Part shown: positions 43,481 to 54,594 of the stretch, one piece after another
Numbering within the stretch: position 1 is the stretch's first letter
Layout of the letters: each line of letters opens with the position of its first letter
NCBI RefSeq assembly: GCF_905147045.1
Contig: NC_065894.1
Span: 9,337,501-9,401,500 of the forward strand
Direction: 5' to 3'
DNA length: 64,000 nt
Source of the DNA: Nymphalis io
Lineage: Eukaryota; Arthropoda; Insecta; Lepidoptera; Nymphalidae
Program-made: the position numbers and the translations under genes
The notes under the pieces: generated by a model
Told to the model about the DNA's origin: nothing
Seen by the model: the letters and a program-made list of their open reading frames with translations, nothing else
Databases searched by the model: none

Positions 43481-46400
43481 TTTCAAATAAATAAAATAGT
43501 ACGTATCACCTTCACACGGAGTATCGATTACGTCGACTATCTGGTATCGATACTATCGTCCCAACTCTAGTTCCAAATCTCCTCGCTTTATTTATCTTGT
43601 CTGGCAAACCCGCTTCGTAGTCGCAATTGTTTCTCTTGGCCGCGCCGGTATGATCTAACCGCGATACATTTAAATATAAAGTATATATTATAATATAAGG
43701 TACCCTAAGATTTCATATTTAGAATGTATTCAGACAAATATCTACTCAAGGGAAACACGCGTTAGTAGTTACTTACATATGAGCTAATGGATGTTTTGTG
43801 TCCTCAATTTTTTTCTCAAGCGTAATAAATTATTTATTACACGATAATTCAGCGTAACATTGATAAGAAAAAAGCTTTTACATGAGAATTTTCTTTACTT
43901 TCTATGAAGAAATCGTTTGAATCACTTATCGTATTCTAACAATCCCTATATTTGCGGGATAAATAAATGACATGTATACTTGCATGTATTTTTTTTTTAC
44001 ATAAGACTAATCACTAGTATACGGCTAGCAAACATAAGCGGGCCAACTAAAGTGAGTCAAGGTGAGTCGACGTCACGATTATACTGTTGCCACCCGGATT
44101 ATTGTACGGACGGTCACTAACGCAACTGCAACGCATTTTTTGTTGTACAATGACCCTTATTGTGAGGTCGATAAGGGTTCGATGTTTTGGTGTTCGCTTG
44201 TCGCCAGCCTGATCCGGGCCAGTATGGGCAGTTAGATTATTACATTAGTATATGCAGACGGGATAATTACGTAAATTCACTGCTGTTGGCTTTATCTTGT
44301 TGATAATTTAAAATCAATGTCATAGCGTATATAATGTTACTCGTTAATTGTTTGTTTCCACGAAAAAAATACTATATAATTCTTGACCATTTCGAAAATT
44401 GCATGTATATCAAGTTATAATATATATTTTACGTAATTAGATGTTGTTTACAGTCAATATCAACAACTTTTATAAAATAAACGGTTTGCCTTCGAATGAA
44501 GATAAAATCATTGATATATTATATTTTTTTTATAAATGATTTAATTTACTCTGTTAATAAATACATATGTACATATGTCTTAAACAGTCATTGAAATAAA
44601 TTGTCGAATTATCCTTTAGTGTGTGTGTCTTTATACAAATATGTTTTGAAACAATTAACGATCGAAATGATTAAAATAGAATTGTAATTGAAAGTATCAT
44701 AGCGGAAACAAAGTAAACGTAAACCTTAGTTCTGTGTTAACTGACAGCTTGCGTGCACAATAACAATGATCGACTATTTGTATCCATAGACCTACTACGG
44801 AAAAAAACTCTTTAAACGTTCAACTATAGAAACGATTTCTGGAATTTACCTATATAGAATATCGAACGTCTACGATCAATCGTCACTAGTTTACGATTAA
44901 TATCTAGCTAGCTAGACATAAGTTAAGCTACTCTCGAGAATATAATTTCATTTTCATTATTTGTTACAAATAAATTTTTAGAATCCATACAAAAATGTTC
45001 ATCAAAACTGTCTAGCCGTTCAAGAGGAGTTCTGTGACATACTTAAACATACAACATATTTTTATTTACAAAATTAACAAATCAAAGCAAAACATTTTTT
45101 ATTTTAATTGTTTGTTGTAATCAATTTTGAAATGTCATGTTAAGGTATTAAGTTGTATTTAAAGCTACAATTATTGTTGTTAAAAATACGTAGAAATTCT
45201 CTAACTTAATAACTTTTAAATACGCTCAATCAGTACGCCTATGTAATGAACCGCTAAGCAAAACTAATAAATCAAAGATAATATTATAATGTCTTGCTAT
45301 ATTTCACCGGTCATCCGTCTAACCTTCATAAGTCATACTGACAATATGTGTAGAACATCAAACGCGGTCACAATCCGCCAGACAAAAGTTTAAAAATACG
45401 AATAGTTGTCCAAAAACAAAGTACATCGTCATTCAGGTGATCTTCTTACAACCTTGTCACAGTTAACCCCAATGGCGTAGTATTGAAAGTTCCGCGGGAA
45501 TGAGGACATCGCCTTCTGTCGGTTCTTTGTTTAATTAATGTATTGGCCCCGTTTTTCGGTTTCGGTAATGAGTGTAGCCGATCGCCTCGCAACGGTTCTT
45601 CCCCCGAGAGAATATTTCGCGAGGCTAAGTAAAAGGTTCTAGAGTAATCGTATCGGTCTCCAGAGAATTAAATCGCAAAAATATTTCGTATCCTCTTATA
45701 TTATTAAAAATACGTTCTCAATGAAAGGAACTATTTTTATTATATAACAAATATTTTAAATTATATAAATTATGTTATTGCCAAATATCTTTCTATTAAA
45801 TATATTTGTTAGCATAAGTATTATTATCGACACAATGAATCGATAAAAGCGAGTAATGTCACATTATACAATTTGTCTAATGTTTTAAGTATCTCGTCCT
45901 CTTGGTATTATAAAGTAAATAATAGGTAAGTAACACGAGAAAACGCAACGCTTTTACGGCTTCAGTTTCACCTTGCTTTGTTTTTATGGCGCTAGGGTTA
46001 AGTCTAAGATCAGAAAATACTTAAAAATAAAATAAGCTATATAATAGGTAATTGACAAAATTAGAATTGGCTTAAAATTAAGTTGTAAGATTTAATTTAC
46101 ACATACAAATAAGTGAAATTACGTAATATTTTGTAATAACACATGTTTATAAGACTTATTATTTTTCTTTACGCCATATATAAAAAAAAATGGGAATACT
46201 TTTCGAGATTGAGTACAATAAGTTAATACGCAGTTATTAACTGCATACTAGTACTCGGGTATAAGATTTTTCGTTCCGAATTGATAGTAGGTTTTTATCA
46301 ATCAATAACCTTAGTAAGGCTTCTTAAATTTGACGGATATATTCGTCTTACATTAAATCACCGTCACGTGTCAGTTTTATTGCGTTCCATCATATGTATT

Positions 46401-47116
46401 TTAATACTTAACCAAATAAGGATTATTCTTTAAGACAACAATTGAAAGTTAACGATGAAGTCGAAAGTGAAAATTTTAACACTGTATTGATGCCTGTATG
46501 CAATTTAATCAAATCGATGTATTTATATTTTATCTGAGTAAGTATATAATTAAATTACGCCAATGCTATTATAAACTAAGAATCAATATTATTAACGTGA
46601 AAATGTCTATATATGTATATGTAGGTATATTTGTGAAGTTGTTTCATCTTAAAATTTCGGGGACAAATAATGATATTGAATTCGAACCAATTTCACTCGA
46701 CCATTAAATTCGATTACGCAAGTTCATTTACAGCGAAAACAATTTAATTTTTGTTTTTTTTTTTATTCGCCGACGTGTTTCGTTCGTACAGAATAAATCT
46801 TCTGAATTAAATTGCTAGTTCGGTGCACGAGCACTAACAGAAGAATACACGTGGGCGAACGCTACTAGTAAAGTTAAACTCACGTAAATGATCACATTAC
46901 AAAGATTAAACATTTCTTTATATATATATTTTTAATTGTGTAATTTGTTTAACAGCAATTTTGTATATTTGAACAGTGATATTAGAAATTTAATCATTTA
47001 AACGTAACGTAAATATATACAAATATAAATTCTTATTCCTCCATTAAATTAATCGTATGGTTTTTCGATGCTTCTTCTCCGTGTTTAGAGGAATTCTACT
47101 CTTTCCGAAACATGCC

Positions 47117-47348
47117 TTACTTGGTGGTAAGGCTAAGCCTGTCTGGGTAGGTACTACTTACTCATTATAGCACTATTTTAAATTATTGTGACGTAGTTTG
47201 AAGGGCGAGTGAACCAATGTAACTACAGTCACAAAGCACATAACAACTTATTTCCCAAGATTTGTGGTATTGGCGATGTAAGGAACGGTTAGTATTTCAT
47301 CGCAATTTATGTGAGAGGTGGAGACCATTTATATATCTCATAAAAAAA
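47117..47348 (+). repeat. Diverged repeat, family D
   Basis: Begins CTTACTTGGTGGTAAGGC, then GTCTGGGTAGGTACTACTTA, GAAGGGCGAGTGAACCAATG and TTGGCGATGTAAGG. The 3' CCATCAGGTGG part is lost, leaving GAGACCATTTATATATCTC and an A run. Confidence 0.65.
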
Positions 47349-47721
47349 TGTCGGCTATTCTTCGATAAATTATATAAGTGATATCGGAATAGTTGATAAC
47401 AATATTGCTCTATTGCTAACGTCTCGTGTATGTAATATAATAATTCGTACCTCAGTCAATGGTGTTTACAGCTATGTATGTCACGTGCACACGTCGACAT
47501 CTGATAATAAAGTGTACCAAGGAGACGATTAAGTAACCTTTTCTCGTATCCAACGACGTAATATAGAACATAGTCGATTAAACGTTATCGTTCATCGCTG
47601 ATTGGACGATGCGAAATTTACTTTGTGCAATTGCGTCTGGAAAATACACTTTTTTTTTGTCTAATTTTTCTAAAGAACCCATCGGCTATATTCGTTCATT
47701 AAAAAGTTTACGTTGCGTTGC

Positions 47722-47916
47722 GAATGGTTCAAAATTCTCATATATTTTTGAATGTTTTTTTTTATATATATTATGGAAATAAATCGATACCAAATCAAAT
47801 TAAAATTATTGTACAACAACGAATGGTTCAAAATTCTCATATATTTTTGAATATTTTTTTTTTATATATATTATGGAAATAAATCGATACCAAATCAAAT
47901 TAAAATTATTGTACAA
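47722..47916. repeat. 99-bp tandem duplication
   Basis: The unit beginning GAATGGTTCAAAATTCTCAT at 47722 is repeated at 47821, nearly identical apart from a G/A difference and T-run length. It ends with AAAATTATTGTACAA in both copies. Confidence 0.9.
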
Positions 47917-48475
47917 ACTGTAACGTATGTAGATATAAACCTAAAGTTTTTAATAATGTATACCAAATAGTGAACAAGCAGCGAAGTTTCCACGGTAATT
48001 TAAAATTTAACTCCAATAATAATAATAATAATTTGCTGCAATATAATGTTAAATAAATAGCTTCTTAGAAATACATTATGACGTCTCATTAACAAAATTA
48101 ACATTACAAAACAAAACGGTTCACAATTTGTCCCACAAAATATCTTCGTACAATTCGAAGAAATTCGTCCTGTCCTAATTAATTTCTAAGTTCACTTGAT
48201 ATTATTTTGTCACCAAGTGATGGTTTATTTGTTTTTCATTATAAACATTTGCATTTCATGGCTTTAAATTATTTGAACTATTTTACTTGTAAATATGACT
48301 AAATAATGTTTTCTATAGTTTTAACTTGTAACCAAATGCCAATTACTACAACTACTACTAGAATTAAATATGCGATTCTTGAATTTTTGCTTTTTCTGAA
48401 AGGACATTTAAACGCTATTAAATATGCCAGAATAATTAATATAAGTATTAAGTATTTATACCGTTATACGTTATA

Positions 48476-48832
48476 TTAATCAGATAAATCTAGAAAAGGC
48501 CAATGACAAAAATTACTAAAATAAAAAAAAATAATGGAAACTCTTTTAAATTTACAATTATATAACTTTAGTTGTGTTAAGTTGGTATACATCGTATTAA
48601 ATGTTTTAAAACAATAGTCTCTCTTCAGTAATTGGTTTGTGTCGGAAAAGATTAAGAATGAGGTGTCGCGTAACTGTTCCATTGCGGACCAACTGGACAC
48701 GAGAGAGAAGTAATTGTTGCATCTCGTTTTAACATATAGTGTAAATTTATCCTTCTCGCTTTTACCTTTTTTACCTTCTATTCTGTGATAAAAATCTTCA
48801 GTCCTAACTAGCGTTAAAGAATAAACATACAA
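48476..48832 (-). CDS. Open frame of 118 codons, unknown
   Basis: Lys- and Phe-rich frame (KKGKSEKDKFTLYVKTRC) with no family likeness. It lies directly left of a GC-richer patch at about 48840-48990. Probably chance in AT-rich DNA. Confidence 0.12.
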   Translation of the reverse strand: MYVYSLTLVRTEDFYHRIEGKKGKSEKDKFTLYVKTRCNNYFSLVSSWSAMEQLRDTSFLIFSDTNQLLKRDYCFKTFNTMYTNLTQLKLYNCKFKRVSIIFFYFSNFCHWPFLDLSD

Positions 48833-49289
48833 GAGCTAAGTGCCGGAGTGCGATGTTCGGTCCTGGTACAGCGGCCGACCGGTACGACGGTAATCTCTTT
48901 AGGACGTTTACGCGCAATTAGCCGGGAAACGCTTGTCTCGATCCACCCTAACTGTAGTTGGCATTTCGTGCTATATGCTCTGAGAACGAGCGATGTGAAA
49001 CCTATTTACTTTTTAGGTATTTTACTGTTTTCGATGTATGAAAACATTTTGATCAACATTTCGTATATTTTTTAAACACCCATTAACGATATAAACTTAA
49101 ATAAACTTTACAAGCGAGCTGATTTATATAATAAATACACTGCCTTTTGCAATCTAACTAGAGTAGCTATATTGATTTCGCTTTTTTTCATATATTAGTA
49201 ACACAATTCTCAAAAGATTTCGATTAGTAACGACTTGTCTCGGTACGATGTCGTATGTATATTATTAGATGTATTTTATTGATATTTAT

Positions 49290-49548
49290 AATAATAATAT
49301 CCTGGGACTTTATTCACACACGGCCATCTGATCCCAAATTAAGCAGAGCTTGTGCCATGGAAACCAGACAACTGATATATTACATATACTACTTTTCTTT
49401 TGTAAATACATACTTATATTGATAATTACACCCAGACTCAGGACAAACAGACATGTTCATGCACACAAATGTCTTTCCTGGGTGGGAATCGAACCCACAA
49501 CCTTCGGCGTGAAAGGCAGGTACCTACCAACCACGCCAAACGGCTCGT

Positions 49549-49549
<1 letters not shown>
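49290..49549 (-). mobile_element. Full-length SINE, family E
   Basis: On minus the head reads GACGAGCCGTTTGGCGTGGT, then CCTTTCACGCCGAAGG and TGTGGGTTCGATTCCCACCC (a clear B box). The body carries GTCTGTTTGTCCTGAGTCTG, TCAGTTGTCTGGTTTCC and GGATCAGATGGCCGTGTG. It ends CCCAGG followed by an ATT-type tail. The anticodon-like loop suggests a tRNA origin; which tRNA is unclear. Confidence 0.8.

Positions 49550-49550
<1 letters not shown>

Positions 49551-49582
<32 letters not shown>
49551..49582. repeat. (AT)16 microsatellite
   Basis: Pure AT dinucleotide run abutting the head of the family E SINE. Confidence 0.95.
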
Positions 49583-49586
<4 letters not shown>

Positions 49587-51667
49587 ATTGAATTGAAAAT
49601 AATGTATATTCTTGTTTTAAAAGTAAAATAAAGTGAGTAATCTATGCACCATGTCTTAGTCGCGTAAAAATAATAAATAAAGAATGCATGCAATGTTTGC
49701 TAGCGTGCCAACACATTTCTTTACTATAATCTTCTCAACGACATATCGTGTTTTGAAATATTTGTGTATATATTTACAAGTAACCGTTTTCTCGGCGTCT
49801 CGTTGCGGTTTGTAACTTGAATAGGGCGATTTTCTTACTGCAATCTAACATCAGATACTTTGCTGGAATAATTTTAGTTCCTTGTATATTTAAATGCAAT
49901 GACCGATACATAATGAGAGTAAATTTAATACTTGAAAATTAATCTTATAATTATTTGATAAAGCTTAATTGTTATATTGTTAACAGTATTATATTTAGAG
50001 ACGTATACTTGTGTCATTTGTAACTGTACCGACTCTTTTTAAGTTCGATATATTTACTAAATTTCATATTCACTTTTCGAAGTGTTTAGTTATTGCCCAT
50101 AAAACTTGTTATTAATCTACTTAAATAAACGACACTCGTTCATGGAGCTATCTTCATAATTAGCTGTATATATTTAATTGTTTCGATGTTATGGTGATTG
50201 TATAGTTTGTGAAATGAACGTTATCTCGGTATTCCTTCCTAATAAAATAAGTCTATTAGTGGTGTTATAAAAGAAATGAAACCAGGGTTGTAAACAGGAG
50301 CATGTACGTTAAGTGCCTTTACATTAGGGTTGGTACCCTAATTAAATTTTATTAAAAAAATAATAATAATAATCATTAGCTTCGAAAAAATTACTAAACC
50401 AATAATATATACATAAAACTTATACCAGCTGGTTTCGAAGAAGTTTGTAGTATATAATATCATTATATAAGTAGCTGCGCTTCGCTGTTTTACTCATTCA
50501 TGTTTTTGTAATCTAAAAAAACGTAAAACAGCTATGACGTTTTGTTATTGTTTTTTTTGTGTTAAGTTTATTGTTTGTTTGCGCAGCTTGAGAACGCCTA
50601 TATCTGAAATATTTGAACTCGGATATCAGAAAGATAAAACAGTTAACCGGTACTCCGGCCTCAATTTTTGCAACTTTTTGCCGCAGAAACTGTATATGCG
50701 ATATTTTAAATATGTATCCGTGCATCGGTGTCATGTTACACTGTTTAATATTCGTCTATAATAATATTTTAATTCATAGTGTTAAACAATATTAAGTGTT
50801 CGACGAGTCTATTTAAATTAAGATATTTTGAACGTATTTTAATATTAATTAATTTTATAGATCGCTGTCTGTATTGTCTAATCTGAGTGGCATTTAACTC
50901 TTATTATTTCGTGTATCGTTTGCGTTCTTAAAATAAAATAGGTATAATATTTTTAAATATATGTTTTGTTTGTCGGTGACTAATATACATTTATATATAT
51001 ATACATGTATAATATTATCTCAGCTTCATTATTGTTTTTACATAATTTACATGCAAAAATATACGAGTGTAAGTTTAATGTTTAACAAATAACTCCCGAT
51101 CTACGCCAACCCTAATGTACAGTGAGCGTTAATCTCATTTTTCGCAATTAGTTCTCGGCCGCCTCTATTGCCCGCCACGGTGGCGGTAAATACCCTCCAA
51201 CGTTTTGCTCTCTTAATATTACTTTTCACACTTCTCTTTACTCTTTAGTATCAAACTTGCTCACGTTTTTTTTTTGCCTTCGATTGTTTCCACAGTTATT
51301 GGGTATTTTGTTTTGATGTTCCCCGATAACCTTTTCATTCATGTTATATATCAACACCGATAAGAGAACAGGGTTTTTGACTCCGATACGCTCTGTCGGT
51401 TTTATTAAACGTTTAAATTATACTATAAGAACCGTCGCGTATATCGTGTACCGTTGTTGTATAACATCTTCTATGTGTCTTTTGACGTTGGAACTTTAGA
51501 GGGTTCGATGTTATGTATTAAATGTCGTATATTACTGGACAATATTTGATCTGATTTAGTCGTGTATATAATATTGAAAAGCTTTTGTAGGTCTGCTTAT
51601 TAATTCGCGTCGAATTGAAGATTAGGGTAATGATATTGTACTGGGTTCGTCGAACTGCGTACGAGCG

Positions 51668-51697
51668 CGGGTCACCTTCGGGTCACGGGAGTCACCT
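51668..51697. other. Cluster of GGTCAC motifs
   Basis: Within 30 bp occur GGGTCACCTT, GGGTCAC and GTCACCTT, three spaced copies of a nuclear-receptor-half-site-like core, in a GC-rich spot of an AT-rich intron. Confidence 0.35.
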
Positions 51698-52859
51698 TGC
51701 TTCCGAAACTTGATCAACGACATTTTTATCGCATGTACAAACTTTGTTTCATTCATCAACATTTTCTATTTCTTAATTAATTCCTACCACAGCCGTTGCT
51801 GATTCGCAGTATCAAATTCAAGATTGTTAATACACGACCATAATATTTCGTTAATTGTATTTTTATTACCTTATATTAAGTCTTAGTAATTAACATTTAG
51901 CCAAGGTTGCGATAGTGATCGTTACTAAAGAACTTTGGGATATAAACGACGAAGCGCGGTTTCGCTTTGTCTAACCAAAATATCCTGCCGCGATAATTAG
52001 CATCAATGACAGTTGTATTGCATGCAAGGCCAACTGCCGACTGGCCGACGAATGAATCAGCTGATTGCGTTTGCCATGAACCGTGGGCCTTCTCCTTCCA
52101 ATCAAGACTACACTTTTTGCAAACTCGCTGCGCAATATTTAAATGAACGCGTAGAAATTATTTAACAAACTTATAATTGTCTTGATGTAAAATCTTGGGA
52201 AGTTTAATTATTAAGGAAACTAATTATACCGACGAAACATAAAATTACTTTACAGATATTAAAAATTACTATGAAATAATTATAGCTCCATGTAAGTTAT
52301 GTAAGAAAAATCCTTGTTGTTACATCTTGTGCCGCTTCTTAGTATTAAAATTGCAATATAGTAAAATAGCACTTTTTCTTAGATCGTTTCACAGACGTCT
52401 CTAAAAATTACACAACGAAAGTCGAGACGACATTTAAATTTCAAGTTTGCTTTATATGTTAAGCTTTATATTAGTCAGGACATTGCTTTCAATATTTATA
52501 TATAGATGTTCGTCGGATATATTTCTAGCCTTGTTCGGATTTATTTTACGGCATACACTAGTTCCGTCCAGCGCTAAATATGAAAATAGTTTTAACCTAG
52601 CTCTGTAATAGTATAGAATGTGTCACACGGATTTACCCAAGCGGAAAAAAAGTAATACAACAGTCATCACCTTAATATTAAAAACAGACCGCACATTATA
52701 GAAAACGGCAGAAAGAAATATTTAGGTCTGCTGAATAAATGTATTAATAGCTGTCTATTCTAGATTTTTATGTACGTATAAATGTTAATATCTAATAATT
52801 ACATTATATTCGTATCATAATATGATTTTCTTGTAACACTTTTTTCTTATATATTACAT

Positions 52860-53340
52860 ACATTTGTCCTGAGTCTGGGTGTAATTATCTATATTTTACT
52901 GGTGGTAGGGCTTTGTGCAAGCTCGTCTGGGTAGGTACCACCCACTCATTAGATATTCTACCGCAAAACAGCAATACTTGATATTGTTGTGTTCCGGTTT
53001 GAAGGGTGAGTGAGCCAGTGTAATTACAGGCACAAGGGACATAAAATCTTAGTTCCCAAGGTTGGTGGCGCATTGGCTATAAGCGATGGTTGTCATTTCT
53101 TACAATGCCAATGTCTAAGGGCGTTTGGTGACCACTTACCATCAGGTGGCCCACCTGTGCTCGTCCACCTTCCTATTCTATAAAATATATATATAGTAAG
53201 TATGTATTTACAAAAGAAAAGTAGTATATGTATCAGTTGTCTGGTTTCCATGGCACAAGCTTTGTACAAGTTTCATTTCGGATCAGATCAGATGGCCGTG
53301 TGTGAAAAATGTCCCAGGATATTATTATTATTATTATATA
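52860..53340 (+). mobile_element. 5'-truncated SINE, family E, split by family D
   Basis: The left piece (to about 52892) reads TTGTCCTGAGTCTGGGTG and TAATTATCTATAT. The right piece resumes at about 53194 with TAAGTATGTATTTACAAAAG, then CAGTTGTCTGGTTTCC, GATGGCCGTGTGTG and a tail of ATT repeats. The head is missing. The two pieces are continuous in the intact copy at 49290-49549. Confidence 0.8.
52893..53193 (+). mobile_element. Complete repeat, family D, nested in SINE E
   Basis: About 300 bp: TGGTGGTAGGGCTTTGTG, GGTAGGTACCACCCACTC, GGTTTGAAGGGTGAGTGAGC, GTTGGTGGCGCATTGGC, GACCACTTACCATCAGGTGG and an A/T-rich end. There is no tRNA-like head. The A-rich 3' end suggests a LINE-mobilised element. 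The flanks carry short TATAT-type repeats at the insertion point. Confidence 0.8.
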
Positions 53341-54265
53341 TTAAAAATCAAACAGTTACCGGTCACAGAGCCTTCTTATGGTAAGAGTTGTTTATCTAGT
53401 TTTAAATTCGTATACAATAGTAATTACCTCATCATTAGTTGACGTTTTGATAATTTTATAACATCTGAAACGTCTTAACGTCTGTCATCATTATCAAAAC
53501 AGCTGAGCGAAATTAAGGACACGATGAGAACAATAGGTTTCCCACTCCCATTCTCCAGTGTACAGTGACTCATCTTATGTGGCAATGGCGAGTGACTCAC
53601 GCCTGATCTCATAGACGTGCGAAACGAGGATGTGAAATCTATGACAGTTAGTGTGTAACGTTTTGATTTGTCGTTTGAATGCACTGAGTCTCTACTCAGT
53701 CTCGAGTTTAGACATTTTTATGTACCGTCTGAAATTAAAAATTTCTTAAATTCTGGTAAACATTTCCGCCCGTGGCTTCGCCCGTGTGTTTGACTGTGCA
53801 TATGACCCGTGTATTGGGTAACTTATGTCTTCTTTTTATACCCGTGACAAATTGTATAGCCATAGGTTAGCTTGAGTGGTTAAGAGTTGAAGGCGTAACA
53901 AACAAACACTTTCGCATTTAAAATATTAAGATTTGATTTGCCCAATTCACGAGTTCAGGAATTTATCATTCATAATTCATCCGTCCGTAGAATTTGTTGA
54001 GTCTTTTTCGTTAGCAACGCAAGTACTTGAACTATCATTTCACGAGCCGGTCGGCCGACTGACGCGTACGTTCGCACATACATATGTAACTTTTCGATGT
54101 TGTAGTACATCGACATACCATCGACATTGTAAGAAATGTGATAAGAATAGTATCTCGTTCGTGTTACCGTAACGACATTGAGAGCATTCTATCTTTTGTA
54201 AACGACTTGTTTATTTTTCTGGGTTTTTGCTTTAGGATTGTCTTTAATTTGACACGTTTGTTTGC

Positions 54266-54485
54266 TTTGGTCTAGTGGTTAGATGTAAGGGCGAAGATCC
54301 CGAGATCTCGAGGCTCTGGGTTCAAACCCCTGGAAGCTTTTCCTTGTCCGATAAAAATTTAATGGCATTTTCTGTCGAACTCTCAATAGCAGTAAGCAAT
54401 CTTGAATTAGGAAGTCCCTCGGAAACCACGTAAAGTCGTAGGTCCTGTAAACTTGAAATTGGTCAAGAGGACATTATCATCACAT
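54266..54485 (+). mobile_element. SINE, family B
   Basis: The head TTTGGTCTAGTGGTTAGATG (A-box-like) and GGCTCTGGGTTCAAACCCC (B box) are well kept. The body has GATAAAAATTTAATGGC, TTCTGTCGAACTCTCAATAG and CCTCGGAAACCACGTAAAG. Plus orientation. Confidence 0.75.
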
Positions 54486-54530
54486 TTAATTATGGTCTCT
54501 TAATTAAAACTTCTCATCATGTAGTATATG

Positions 54531-54532
<2 letters not shown>

Positions 54533-54589
<57 letters not shown>
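54533..54589. repeat. (TA)28 microsatellite
   Basis: Pure TA run of about 57 bp shortly after a family B SINE; likely highly variable in length. Confidence 0.95.

Positions 54590-54594
<5 letters not shown>

Noticed and set aside
43356..43552. Two TATCGATA (DRE-like) motifs about 190 bp apart
   Set aside because: About two such octamers are expected by chance in 64 kb of this composition, so the pair alone is not evidence of an element.
49350..49631. 93-codon frame containing SRVGIEP-like and repeated Ile-Tyr residues
   Set aside because: It reads through the family E SINE and the AT microsatellite.
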